Of a stretch of DNA of 64,000 nucleotides, positions 9,993 through 18,404 are shown piece after piece. The position numbers and the translations under genes are program-made. The DNA is from Runella sp. SP2 (GTDB lineage: Bacteria; Bacteroidota; Bacteroidia; Cytophagales; Spirosomataceae). The number at the start of each line of letters is the position of its first letter. Position 1 is the stretch's first letter. The stretch spans positions 6,561,501 to 6,625,500 of the forward strand of contig NZ_CP031030.1 of assembly GCF_003711225.1 (NCBI RefSeq), written 5' to 3'. The notes beneath the pieces were generated by a model, which saw nothing but the letters and a program-made list of their open reading frames with translations, ran no database searches and had not been told where the DNA came from.

Positions 9993-12218
9993 ATGCTTTC
10001 AGACATAAAGTTTCCAAAAAGTAAGGAGTATCGTTCGGCAACTGAAAATGAACCATTGGCTTTTTACACTGAAGGTTTGTTAGAAAGTACCTATTTGGAT
10101 TTGTTGCTTGGTTACTTTAGTAGCTCAGCAATCAGTACTTTGTCATTAGGCTTTGCAAAGTTTTTGGCTAATAATGGTACTGTTCGTTTGGTCATTAATC
10201 ATATTTTGTCTGACAGAGATAAAAAAGTACTCCTCGAAAGCCAGTATGGGATTGATGAAGAGTATTCTGGCTTGCTACAAGACTTTGATAAATTAAGGAA
10301 AACCCTCGATAGCTATGGAGAGCATTTTTTTAAATGCTTGGCATGGTTGATTTCGACGAAACGTATTGAGATAAAGTCGGTTAGGCCGAAAGGGAAAGGG
10401 GGCATTTCTCATTATAAATCTGGGGTTTTTAAGGACGGAATCAACCAAGTAAAATTCAGAGGCTCCTGTAATTTTACAGCAAGCGGCTTGCTTGAGAACT
10501 TGGAAGAGCTTGATATAAAATTATCTTGGGAGGGGGGTAAAGAGGGGATTGAAGAGTACCAAAATTTATTTGAGCAAATCTGGAACGGCGAAGCAAATTA
10601 TGTTGAGTATGTAGCATTTGCACAAATTGAATCTATCATTGAGCAAAACTATGGGGGACTTGATTTGAATGAGCTTTTAATTGAAGAAGAGGAGCTTATT
10701 AAACAAAAAGCACGAAAGAATAATGAACCTAATACACTGAAATCTTTACAGAAAGCCTTGGAAAAAATTGAAACATACTTATCTGAACCAAGATTTCCTT
10801 ATCCTAGTGGTCCTCGTGAATACCAGAAAGAGGCATACCAAAACTGGCTTAATAACAACAAGCAAGGAATTTTTGCAATGGCAACTGGAACGGGCAAGAC
10901 AATAACGTCTCTTAATTGTCTTTTACAGGAAATTTTGCATAATGAAGAATATATATACCATTGTATTATCTTAGTTCCAACAATAACTTTGGTAAATCAG
11001 TGGGAACAAGAAGCAAGAAAGTTTAACTTTCAAGAAATTATTAAAGTTTCTTCAAAAAGCCAATGGGAAAGTGAGTTAGCCACTACTTTATCGACAGCAA
11101 AAAGAATCCCAATTTCATTTGTAATTATTACAACTTATGCTTCTTTTATAAAAGAACGGTTTCAAAAATACGTTCAAAAACTTCCTAACGATACTTTATT
11201 TATAGCTGATGAGGCCCATAATATTGGCTCTACAAGCGTACTTAAAAGCTTATCAATATTAACACTTCAAAATCGGATAGGATTATCAGCAACTCCTAAA
11301 AGAATTTATGATATTGAAGGAAGTAAGGCAATGGAAGCTTTTTTTAATGACAAAGAACCCTACATTTACTCTTTTTCAATGGAAAGGGCAATAGATGAAG
11401 GAATTCTGTGTAAATACTATTATTATCCTCACATAGTAAATCTTACGGATGGTGAACTTGAACAATATATAGAGATAACAAAAAAACTGGCTAAATTTTT
11501 TAATAAAAAAACTGGTAGTTTAGATGATAATGAAATAGTTCAAAAATTATTGTTAAAACGGAAAAGGATTATTCATAAAGCGGCAAATAAACTTTCAAAA
11601 ACACGAGAGATATTAGAAAATCGTTTTAGAATTGAAGGTAATTTAAAGTACACATTTATTTACGTTCCCGAGGGAAATACCCAAGAGATATTGGATGAAG
11701 ATTCGGATGATGAAGAGTCACTGAGAATTATAAACCAATACACAAGAGAGATAGGAAGGATTGATGAATCTATAATGATTAATCAATTCATAAGTGGGAT
11801 GAATAATAGAAATGAAATTTTGGAGCAGTTTAAAGATGGAAAAATACACGTTATAGCTTCTATGAAGTGCTTGGATGAGGGTGTAGATATTCCACGTGCA
11901 GAATATGCGATATTCTGTTCAAGTACAGGTAACCCCAGGCAGTTTATACAAAGAAGAGGGAGAATTTTACGTACTCACCCTCGTAAAAACATAGCCGTTA
12001 TCCATGATTTGATAATTGTACCCGACATACAATCATCAGATTCAAATTCAGAAACGTTTAGAGTTGAAAGAAGCTTAGTAGAAAAAGAATTGGAGCGAGT
12101 GATGTATTTTGCATCTTTGGCAATTAATCCTTACGAAACTGAAAATGTTTTTTCCAGGGTCTGTGAACATTATGATTTGAATATTTATACAATTCACCAA
12201 AACTTGAAATCCCAATGA
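9993..12218 (+). CDS. PLD-nuclease / SF2 helicase fusion protein (Ssp island)
   Basis: A 741-residue two-domain protein. The first 210 residues form a phospholipase-D-like nuclease domain with one HKD-type site: HYKSGVFKD, then GSCNFTASGL. From about residue 265 an SF2 helicase follows: the Q-motif region (YPSGPREYQKEAY), Walker A (MATGTGKT), motif II (IADEAHN), motif III (GLSATP) and motif VI (QRRGRILR). The architecture is that of type III restriction or Dnd/DISARM-type translocases, so the protein may both move along and cut DNA. A good promoter ending at 9975 rules out the upstream GTG as start. It leads a tightly packed five-gene operon: its TGA overlaps the next ATG by 4 nt. It probably acts as the motor and nuclease of the restriction side of the phosphorothioation system. 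Homology to a published effector subunit such as one of SspFGH is possible but unproven here. Confidence 0.8.
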   Translation: MLSDIKFPKSKEYRSATENEPLAFYTEGLLESTYLDLLLGYFSSSAISTLSLGFAKFLANNGTVRLVINHILSDRDKKVLLESQYGIDEEYSGLLQDFDKLRKTLDSYGEHFFKCLAWLISTKRIEIKSVRPKGKGGISHYKSGVFKDGINQVKFRGSCNFTASGLLENLEELDIKLSWEGGKEGIEEYQNLFEQIWNGEANYVEYVAFAQIESIIEQNYGGLDLNELLIEEEELIKQKARKNNEPNTLKSLQKALEKIETYLSEPRFPYPSGPREYQKEAYQNWLNNNKQGIFAMATGTGKTITSLNCLLQEILHNEEYIYHCIILVPTITLVNQWEQEARKFNFQEIIKVSSKSQWESELATTLSTAKRIPISFVIITTYASFIKERFQKYVQKLPNDTLFIADEAHNIGSTSVLKSLSILTLQNRIGLSATPKRIYDIEGSKAMEAFFNDKEPYIYSFSMERAIDEGILCKYYYYPHIVNLTDGELEQYIEITKKLAKFFNKKTGSLDDNEIVQKLLLKRKRIIHKAANKLSKTREILENRFRIEGNLKYTFIYVPEGNTQEILDEDSDDEESLRIINQYTREIGRIDESIMINQFISGMNNRNEILEQFKDGKIHVIASMKCLDEGVDIPRAEYAIFCSSTGNPRQFIQRRGRILRTHPRKNIAVIHDLIIVPDIQSSDSNSETFRVERSLVEKELERVMYFASLAINPYETENVFSRVCEHYDLNIYTIHQNLKSQ

Positions 12219-12427
12219 CAAAAGAAGATATACTAAGAACTTTTTTAGAGGATGAATTATTTGTCGAAAAAAAGTACTTAAAGGACGAAGAGGCTAAAAA
12301 ATTTAGATGGTCTCAACTACATGGAAACAACTTGATTGACGTAATTAAGGTTGCCATAGAAGGTGAACTTCAGAAAGAAAGTGCGAATGTTACTGAAAAA
12401 AAGATAAATACACTTTTAAATAGATAA
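12215..12427 (+). CDS. Small 70-residue protein between helicase and SMC ATPase
   Basis: A 70-residue protein with no recognised domain. It is charged and predicted to be all-helical, with the pattern EDILRTFLEDELFVEKKYL followed by a basic/aromatic stretch (KKFRWSQLHGNN) and a C-terminal amphipathic helix. It overlaps the helicase stop by 4 nt (ATGA) and is followed 2 nt later by the ATPase gene, so it is almost certainly co-translated with both. By position it may be a small adaptor or subunit that joins the helicase to the ATPase. That is inference, as no motif says so. Confidence 0.65.
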   Translation: MTKEDILRTFLEDELFVEKKYLKDEEAKKFRWSQLHGNNLIDVIKVAIEGELQKESANVTEKKINTLLNR

Positions 12428-12429
12428 TA

Positions 12430-14619
12430 ATGATATTAAAGAGCATTGAGTTAACTAACTTTATGTGCTACGCAGGCACAAATAGGTTTGACTTTACAGA
12501 AGGTATAAACGTAATTATAGGTGATAACGGGTATGGAAAATCTAAACTGTATGATGCTTTTTATTGGGTAATGTACAATAAGTGTTTTAATACATCAAAA
12601 AAAGATTTTGCTGATACTTCTTCTCTAAAACGTTTGATTGTCTCAGATAAGGCTATTTATGACATTGAGGAGGGGGTTGTAACAGCGTCTGTGGTATTAA
12701 CTTTTCATAATCTTGAAAAAGATAGTGTTTATATTTTAGAAAGGAGATATAGTATAAAAAAAACGTTCGATAAAATAATAGAAGACCAAGACAGCGAAGA
12801 AGTGGTTTTGTTTAAAGAAATGTCCTATTTGAACTCAAGGCAAGTGACAGATAAAGATGAAATAAAAAGAATAAAAAATAACATATTGCCTGATAATATT
12901 AAACCTTACATGTGGTTTCAAGGTGAGCAAGTTGAATCAATTATAGATTTTAATAAAAGCGATACACTAACACAAGCAATAAATGTACTTTCTAATATAA
13001 CAAGATTTGATAATATAATAAACTTAGCGAAATCTCTTCAAGAATCTTCTGCAAAAGAATATCAAAAAAAGCAACGTGATTTAAGCGGAGACAGAGGGAG
13101 AAGTGAAAGTTTGGAAGTAGAAAGACAAAAACTATTAGATAAAATAAAAGCTCTTGAACTTCAAGATATTCAGATTCAAGATACTTTAGCTACCGCCGAA
13201 GAAAAGTCGGAAAACTTGCTGAATAAGCTAGCAGATGCTCAAAAAATTCGCGAAATAGAAGCCAAAAGAAATGCAGTTGAAAAAAACCTAAATGATGTTC
13301 AAGAAGAGTTTGATGAAGAGCAAAAGAACTTACATAAGCGTATGTTTACTAATAAATGGGTTTTAAAGGGTACCGAAAACCTGTTTGAAGATTATAGCAA
13401 TATTTATAATTTATTTGAGCGTAAAAAACTACAAAAAGAAGCTCAAATACAAGCTAAATTAGACTCTGAGAATGCACTTGTAAAAGAGCTTCAAGCAAGA
13501 TTGCCTATCGATGTTCCTGAGCCAATACATGTTCACCATATGTTGGAAATTGAACGATGTCTGGTGTGTGACCGCGAAGCCCCTAAGGATTCAGAGGCAT
13601 GGTTGAAAATAAAGGAGCTTCTTGATCGCTCTCAAATGAAGATAAAGACGTTGGAAGATGAAGAAATGGGTGTGCACAATTTTAGCTTTGATTTAAAGAA
13701 ACTCTACCAAAATGGTTTAGGGCTAAGTCATAACATAAGAAATATTGATGCAGATATTGCATCGACATATAGGAAGTTGAGGCGCCTTGATAAAAGGCGA
13801 AAAGCATTAGTAGAAGAGTTAGCAACGATTGAGTCTGAAAAAAATAGCCTTATTGTAGATGCCGCTTTAAATGTAAGCCAGGCTAATAATCTTTTAAATG
13901 AGTTCAATGCGCAGAATGAACTTGTTAAACGTTCTAGCAATCAAATTATTTCAAATGCTAATTTTTTAGCAAAAAATAAGGAAGAACTGGCAAAAATTGA
14001 CTCTGATTTAAGCAAGTTAGTGGTTGGAGAGATTCCAGCTTATCTTTCTGAAAAAGTAAAAGTGCTAGAGGAGTTTTATCAAGTTGCTCAATCTACCAGA
14101 AAAAGAGTTTTCAATAGGCTTGTTAAGCTTTTGGAAGATGAAGCAAATAAGCATTATCAAGAAATGACTCAAAGCAACATGTCTTCAAGAGGTATTATCA
14201 AATTAAAAGAGCTAAGTAATGGAAAGAACTATATGCCTGAACTAGTGGATGAACAGGGTAATGTATTATTGCAGCTAAATACGGGCAATATTATTCTTAT
14301 CAAGCTTGCCACTATCATGGCTATCATTTCTGCACGGCAAGGTTCGCGAGATACTGATTTATATACTTTAATTACGGATGCACCGATGTCTGTTTTCGGG
14401 GAAGATTATACGATTGGCTTTTGTAAGACAGTAAGTAAAGTGTACCGACAAAGTATAATTATGAGTAAGGAGTTTTATAAAAATGAAAAGCTTAGAAATC
14501 GGCTACTTACTGATGACGAAATAAAACTTGGGAAAGTATATTTAATCACTCCCTCAATTTCGGAAAATGCACGCACAAACCGAAACAGCCTTTCTACAAA
14601 TATTGAAAAATTGAATTAA
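12430..14619 (+). CDS. SMC/Rad50-like ATPase with zinc hook (DndD-like)
   Basis: A 729-residue ABC-type ATPase of the SMC/Rad50/DndD class. The N-terminal head begins ILKSIELTNFMCYAG, has Walker A GDNGYGKSKL near residues 32-41, and WFQGEQVESIIDF. Long coiled-coil arms (about residues 200-360 and 400-560) flank a CxxC hook at about residue 378 (ERCLVCDREAP). The second half of the head comes back near the C terminus: STGN-type LQLNTGN, then LYTLITDAPMSVFGE as Walker B and D-loop. Such ATPases work as DNA-end or strand-separating machines; in Dnd systems DndD supplies ATP-driven DNA transactions for sulfur insertion. Here sspC already fills the ATPase role of the modification module. This protein more likely belongs with the PLD-helicase as part of the effector complex. 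It is spaced 2 nt from its neighbours on both sides. Confidence 0.8.
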   Translation: MILKSIELTNFMCYAGTNRFDFTEGINVIIGDNGYGKSKLYDAFYWVMYNKCFNTSKKDFADTSSLKRLIVSDKAIYDIEEGVVTASVVLTFHNLEKDSVYILERRYSIKKTFDKIIEDQDSEEVVLFKEMSYLNSRQVTDKDEIKRIKNNILPDNIKPYMWFQGEQVESIIDFNKSDTLTQAINVLSNITRFDNIINLAKSLQESSAKEYQKKQRDLSGDRGRSESLEVERQKLLDKIKALELQDIQIQDTLATAEEKSENLLNKLADAQKIREIEAKRNAVEKNLNDVQEEFDEEQKNLHKRMFTNKWVLKGTENLFEDYSNIYNLFERKKLQKEAQIQAKLDSENALVKELQARLPIDVPEPIHVHHMLEIERCLVCDREAPKDSEAWLKIKELLDRSQMKIKTLEDEEMGVHNFSFDLKKLYQNGLGLSHNIRNIDADIASTYRKLRRLDKRRKALVEELATIESEKNSLIVDAALNVSQANNLLNEFNAQNELVKRSSNQIISNANFLAKNKEELAKIDSDLSKLVVGEIPAYLSEKVKVLEEFYQVAQSTRKRVFNRLVKLLEDEANKHYQEMTQSNMSSRGIIKLKELSNGKNYMPELVDEQGNVLLQLNTGNIILIKLATIMAIISARQGSRDTDLYTLITDAPMSVFGEDYTIGFCKTVSKVYRQSIIMSKEFYKNEKLRNRLLTDDEIKLGKVYLITPSISENARTNRNSLSTNIEKLN

Positions 14620-14621
14620 TA

Positions 14622-15116
14622 ATGGAGTTATTGAAACGTATAAAAGACAGGTCACCAGAATATGATAGCCAATATTATCAAATGATATTGGATTTTACCA
14701 TTGAACAGGGGGGCAAAGCGGGGACAAGCACGGAAGAAACCCGATGGAAGCAAGGAAAATATTTCTCAACTCGCTATGAAATGTACATGTACGCAGCGCT
14801 ATTAGGGCTGAAAAAGGACTATAAAATACCTATTGCTTATGGTACAGAAAAAAACAAATTTATCGAGATGCGTTCTTGGCAACCACAAGATATAACTGAG
14901 TATATTATTATGGGTGTACTAACAAAATCAGGAATTGACTTTAATGAACTTGAGAATATGGAAGAGAGTAAAGTTGAAAAACAAATTACTGAATTGCGAG
15001 GTTTGTTGGAGGAATATGCCAATGGTGGTTTTGATATAATTCGCTCTAAGCGAGAAGAAGACCCCTCATTTTTCCTGCATAATGATAGATGTTTTATTGA
15101 ATTACTAGACGAATAA
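14622..15116 (+). CDS. 164-aa protein, possibly Dnd-associated protein 4-like
   Basis: A 164-residue protein without catalytic motifs. Two segments stand out: KYFSTRYEMYMYAALLGLKKD near residues 47-67 and LEEYANGGFDIIRS near 129-142. From memory, this combination of an 'F..yE.fm.AA.lGl' helix with an 'EEYANGG' segment is typical of the small Dnd-system-associated protein 4 group (TIGR04062). That would tie the plus-strand operon to phosphorothioation biology independently of the sspBCD genes. I cannot verify the match without a profile search. The start ATG lies 2 nt after the ATPase stop, and the next gene follows after 5 nt. Confidence 0.6.
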   Translation: MELLKRIKDRSPEYDSQYYQMILDFTIEQGGKAGTSTEETRWKQGKYFSTRYEMYMYAALLGLKKDYKIPIAYGTEKNKFIEMRSWQPQDITEYIIMGVLTKSGIDFNELENMEESKVEKQITELRGLLEEYANGGFDIIRSKREEDPSFFLHNDRCFIELLDE

Positions 15117-15121
15117 ACTTT

Positions 15122-15535
15122 ATGCTTTACAGTCAAATCCTTAACCCTTACCCTGACTTTACCGAGGAAAAAGCTAAGAAAGCGGCTGATTTATTGAACG
15201 ACGTTTTGGAAGGTCGAAAACCTTCTTATAGCCTCAGTCTCTATGATTCGGCTGTGTTACAGGCAGCTAAAGAAGTGATAGAGCGTGTGTTAAAATATGA
15301 ATTTGGCAGCGATTTTGATGATAACGAATATTGGGAAAGCGAATACCTCAAAGTACTTTACCGCTGGCTCGAAACCATTGCATTTTATGATGCCGATGGA
15401 ATGTGGTTCTTAAAAGACGTTACTGAATGTAGCTTTGAGGACTTTGACCTTGAATACTACCGTGATGAATTTGCTATGATGCACTTTGATATGAATGTGA
15501 GAATAATGCTTAATTTAAGATTAGGCAAAAATTAA
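15122..15535 (+). CDS. Acidic 137-residue protein, last gene of the helicase operon
   Basis: An unrecognised 137-residue protein. It is strongly acidic (28 Asp/Glu against 15 Lys/Arg by my count) and rich in Tyr, Phe and Trp, with the dense acidic-aromatic patch FGSDFDDNEYWESEY at about residues 61-75. There is no signal peptide or membrane segment. Its stop codon shares the bases TTAA with the stop of the opposing DGQHR gene. Acidic, aromatic small proteins in defence loci are sometimes immunity or regulatory partners, or fold-back inhibitors of DNA-binding subunits. Nothing in the sequence decides this. Its base composition looks less AT-rich than the four genes before it, so it may be a later addition to the operon. 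Confidence 0.6.
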   Translation: MLYSQILNPYPDFTEEKAKKAADLLNDVLEGRKPSYSLSLYDSAVLQAAKEVIERVLKYEFGSDFDDNEYWESEYLKVLYRWLETIAFYDADGMWFLKDVTECSFEDFDLEYYRDEFAMMHFDMNVRIMLNLRLGKN

Positions 15536-16794
15536 TTAAGTAATTGACTTGGGCTTATATTAAAGTTATTATAAACCTCTAAATCTTTTGCTGTTCTATT
15601 AACCTGTATACCTATTGCCTCCAATATTAATAGAAAAGCGTAACGTTGTTTTGCTTTTTCTGTACTCAGTGTCCCTGTTTCGCTATCCCAAAATATTTGC
15701 TCCCAAATTGAGTTTGCAAGATTAAAATTGTCTCTAATAAAGAATTGAAAAGCTTCATTTTCCATATTTCTTTCTCTTGCAACTTTCAAAACAGCAAATA
15801 AAATATTTTGTCCTATTGGTCTAAATAATAGACTTGCGCTTCGTTCTTGTCTATTTACATATCCAGTTTCAAAAAAAATGTTTAATGAAGGGATTTCGTT
15901 AATTAGTTTCTCAAATAAGTCTATTAGTATACCATATTGTTTTTCTAACTCGCTGTCAGAAATTCTTTGATTACTAAACCTAAAAGTATTAAAACCATTC
16001 ACATTTATACCAAAAACTGTTTTATTAGTTAATAGTGTCTGTATCCCATCATAAAGAACCCAAATATTAGAAAATTCAGTAGTATTATTTGGACTAATTA
16101 CTCTCGTTTTATTCCATAAAATTTTGCCAAAAAATCTACTATACTTTTCTACTACCATTCTTGCAAGAATAGCGGAATTGTCATCTTCACTAAGTGCTAT
16201 TTGTTCAGTTTTATTAACAGGCTTAGCATACCTATTTAAGGTTGAAAAAAGTCGCCGAGTTCTAACTTTTCCTATGTCTTGAGTACCATGGGCAACAAAA
16301 ATAATCGGAACCTCTTCCTCATTTAAATCTTCGCCTTCTTCAACTGTTTTTCTAATCCCCATTGCTCTATGTTGACCATCAATAGCAAAAATTCGTTCTT
16401 CTCCACTTAATGTTAGAATTCCGAATGTCCTCCCTAAGTAATCAAGTGTTTCTTCCGTTAGATTGGCATTAGACTGTGAAACTGTGCTAACATCAAGCTC
16501 CTGCCAAGCAGGTTTGCCACCATATATACCTAATATTAAGCTGTTGAAAAATCGTTGCGGTTGTTCATTTAAGTAATTTACGATTTGCCTTGTCCTATTT
16601 TCATCAAGTTCTCTTTGTATCCAATCTCCCAATTTAGTTTCTTCATTATAAGCATCAATTTCTTCTGGCAATCTTACTCTTTGAGCAACTTGAATGAATG
16701 GCATCAATGTTACATAATAAAGCCAATCGCCTATTTTACCTCTAAGTGTAGGTAATGATAATGGTGGTGATGGCTGAAAATGGCTCTTATTCAT
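15532..16794 (-). CDS. DGQHR-domain protein, DndB-like
   Basis: A 420-residue protein of the DGQHR/DndB fold (ParB-Srx-like). The signature DGQHR lies at residues 139-143, inside ERIFAIDGQHRAMGI, and the conserved segment with RRLFSTLNRYAKPVNKTEQI follows about 60 residues later. In Dnd systems DndB is a regulator that binds promoter DNA and tunes modification levels; in SspE a related fold senses phosphorothioates and fires a nuclease. I chose the ATG at 16794, which overlaps the GIY-YIG gene's end by 8 nt, rather than the ATG 33 nt upstream. It lies in the same operon as a free-standing nuclease, so a natural reading is a sensor (this protein) separated from its cutter (the GIY-YIG protein). 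That role is inference. Confidence 0.75.
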   Translation of the reverse strand: MNKSHFQPSPPLSLPTLRGKIGDWLYYVTLMPFIQVAQRVRLPEEIDAYNEETKLGDWIQRELDENRTRQIVNYLNEQPQRFFNSLILGIYGGKPAWQELDVSTVSQSNANLTEETLDYLGRTFGILTLSGEERIFAIDGQHRAMGIRKTVEEGEDLNEEEVPIIFVAHGTQDIGKVRTRRLFSTLNRYAKPVNKTEQIALSEDDNSAILARMVVEKYSRFFGKILWNKTRVISPNNTTEFSNIWVLYDGIQTLLTNKTVFGINVNGFNTFRFSNQRISDSELEKQYGILIDLFEKLINEIPSLNIFFETGYVNRQERSASLLFRPIGQNILFAVLKVARERNMENEAFQFFIRDNFNLANSIWEQIFWDSETGTLSTEKAKQRYAFLLILEAIGIQVNRTAKDLEVYNNFNISPSQLLN

Positions 16795-17284
16795 AAATAT
16801 TTTGAAGTTCAGGTTTGATTTTAGCAATTGGAATGAGGGTATTTATGGGAGGAAAGAATATATTCAAAAGCCTTTCTTCACAATTATCCACATTTTGTTG
16901 AGCGGGAATCTCTGCATAGTAAAAATAAATATGATCTCTATAAACTTTAAGCATCTCATATACCTTAGAGCGCGGCTTCCCTTTACCACTCTGGTCATTT
17001 AAATATTCTTTATAACGGTCATATAACGTTCTATTTGTTTTCCCTACGTAGAATAAATAAGATGTTTCAAAGAAATGTGGGACATTGGGTTTCACTACAA
17101 AACAATATATCCCTTTCTCACGCGGAATAGTGCCATGGTTCGATGCTTCAAACCTACATAAGTTCCAAATTAGTGGTATAGGAACATGATTAACTGTATT
17201 TTCCCAAAAGGAAGGATAAAGTAGGAATCTTCTTATATGAAACTGAACTGTCGCTTTTTCCTGAAAATTAATATCAAAAGCCAT
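16787..17284 (-). CDS. GIY-YIG nuclease
   Basis: A 165-residue protein whose second half is a GIY-YIG endonuclease domain: GIY at residues 58-60, YVG at 79-81 within YLFYVGKTNRTL, the catalytic-type arginine R90 in LYDRYKEYL, and the metal-ligand glutamates and asparagine near the end (NCEERLLNIFFPPINT). All hallmark residues are present, so it should be active. The first 55 residues (QFHIRRFLLYPSFWEN and on) are an unassigned N-terminal domain that may give DNA or partner binding. The ATG at 17284 lies 13 nt after the sspD stop and fits a normal operon junction; an upstream ATG inside sspD is less likely. Between sspD and a DndB-like gene, it is a candidate DNA-cutting effector of the phosphorothioation system. 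Confidence 0.8.
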   Translation of the reverse strand: MAFDINFQEKATVQFHIRRFLLYPSFWENTVNHVPIPLIWNLCRFEASNHGTIPREKGIYCFVVKPNVPHFFETSYLFYVGKTNRTLYDRYKEYLNDQSGKGKPRSKVYEMLKVYRDHIYFYYAEIPAQQNVDNCEERLLNIFFPPINTLIPIAKIKPELQNIYE

Positions 17285-17297
17285 AGAAAAGTATTTT

Positions 17298-18404
17298 TTA
17301 AATAAAACAGGCCGCACAGCCTTCGCTTTCAGCATCGTTTAAAATATCAACTAAGTAATGAGAACGCGTCTTTTTAGCGGTGCGTTCGGCGCGTTTAATG
17401 GCATCTTCCTTGATTTGTTGCATACGCTCAGGTGCTATTAACTCCTCAAGTGTTTCGTCTTCATTCCAAGTATAGCCGTCTTTTTCGTAAGCCTGCGCCA
17501 AAGCAAACTTATCGGGGTGCTGTTCATAGAGCCAAATCCACTCGATTTTTTGTTGGAAGAAACAAAAATAGCAACCTGAGCGAGAACGGGCGTATTCCCC
17601 TTTTTTGCCGTTTACTTCAAATTCTATCTTCTTGTAATAGGCAGGAACACCCACCCCGCTATCCTCTAACAAACGAAAAATATCATTTAAAACCAAAATC
17701 TCATCGTTTTCTACTAATGGAAAGTAATCAACTTTTGCTAATGGATAGTCGGTTGTTTTAAGATAGGCAAAGACAATTTTATTAAATGCCTTTGTGTCAG
17801 TATCAAGCAATAGCTTGAGTTTTTGTGGACGGCTGAAGGTAGGGGAAAGTGGTTGGTTCAAAAGTTCTTCAAACCTAGTTGATTGATGCTGAGAGGGTAG
17901 TTGTTGATAGAAGTCAAGCATGATGGATAAATTGCCATTAGCCAATGCTTTAGCAATTACATCCTCGCTCCAAATATTCTGTCGAAACGGAAAAATGGAC
18001 TGAATGTTCGATTTTTTAGAAATATATCCTTCGCGGTCTTCATCTCCGCGTATGCCCACGTATGAAATAACGGGCGTGTCTCCTACAAACTTCTCAAAAG
18101 GGTCAAGTTTGAGTTTTTTGGTACACCACCGCGAATTTGCTGATGGCAAGTAGCCGCCGTAGCGTGTCAAAAAGTGATCAAAAGGGGCGTGGTCGCTTCC
18201 GTCAGCAGCTTGTAATGTTTTTATGGGTTTTTTGAGAAGGTCGTTTAAACGTTCTATCAAGGCATACGTTTCTTCTAGCTCTTTACCCGTGTCACTTGTA
18301 TAATACTCAATATCCAACTCAGGATACAACTGGTTCATATAGAGCGCAAGAGCTGCACTATCTTTTCCTCCCGAAATACCTAACACGTGTCTAACTTGGC
18401 TCAT
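17298..18404 (-). CDS. sspD: Phosphorothioation protein SspD (PAPS-reductase-like)
   Basis: A 368-residue ATP pyrophosphatase of the PAPS-reductase/DndC class. The PP-loop SGGKDS is at residues 11-16. The conserved segment SANSRWCTKKLK and the cysteine cluster GCYFCFFQQK follow, and the C terminus ends with GCAACFI. In this class the PP-loop activates the DNA backbone with ATP, and the cysteines hold an iron-sulfur cluster or relay sulfur. Its ATG overlaps the sspC stop by 4 nt. The order DUF4007 gene, large ATPase, PAPS-reductase-like gene is that of the sspBCD module for single-strand DNA phosphorothioation. The sulfur donor SspA (a cysteine desulfurase) is not in the window and is presumably supplied by a chromosomal IscS/SspA gene. 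Confidence 0.8.
   Translation of the reverse strand: MSQVRHVLGISGGKDSAALALYMNQLYPELDIEYYTSDTGKELEETYALIERLNDLLKKPIKTLQAADGSDHAPFDHFLTRYGGYLPSANSRWCTKKLKLDPFEKFVGDTPVISYVGIRGDEDREGYISKKSNIQSIFPFRQNIWSEDVIAKALANGNLSIMLDFYQQLPSQHQSTRFEELLNQPLSPTFSRPQKLKLLLDTDTKAFNKIVFAYLKTTDYPLAKVDYFPLVENDEILVLNDIFRLLEDSGVGVPAYYKKIEFEVNGKKGEYARSRSGCYFCFFQQKIEWIWLYEQHPDKFALAQAYEKDGYTWNEDETLEELIAPERMQQIKEDAIKRAERTAKKTRSHYLVDILNDAESEGCAACFI

Noticed and set aside
9975-9995. GTG start at 9975 for the PLD-helicase
   Set aside because: The GTG is the last part of the -7 promoter element TAGTTTTG, so it would not be in the mRNA; the ATG at 9993 is used instead.
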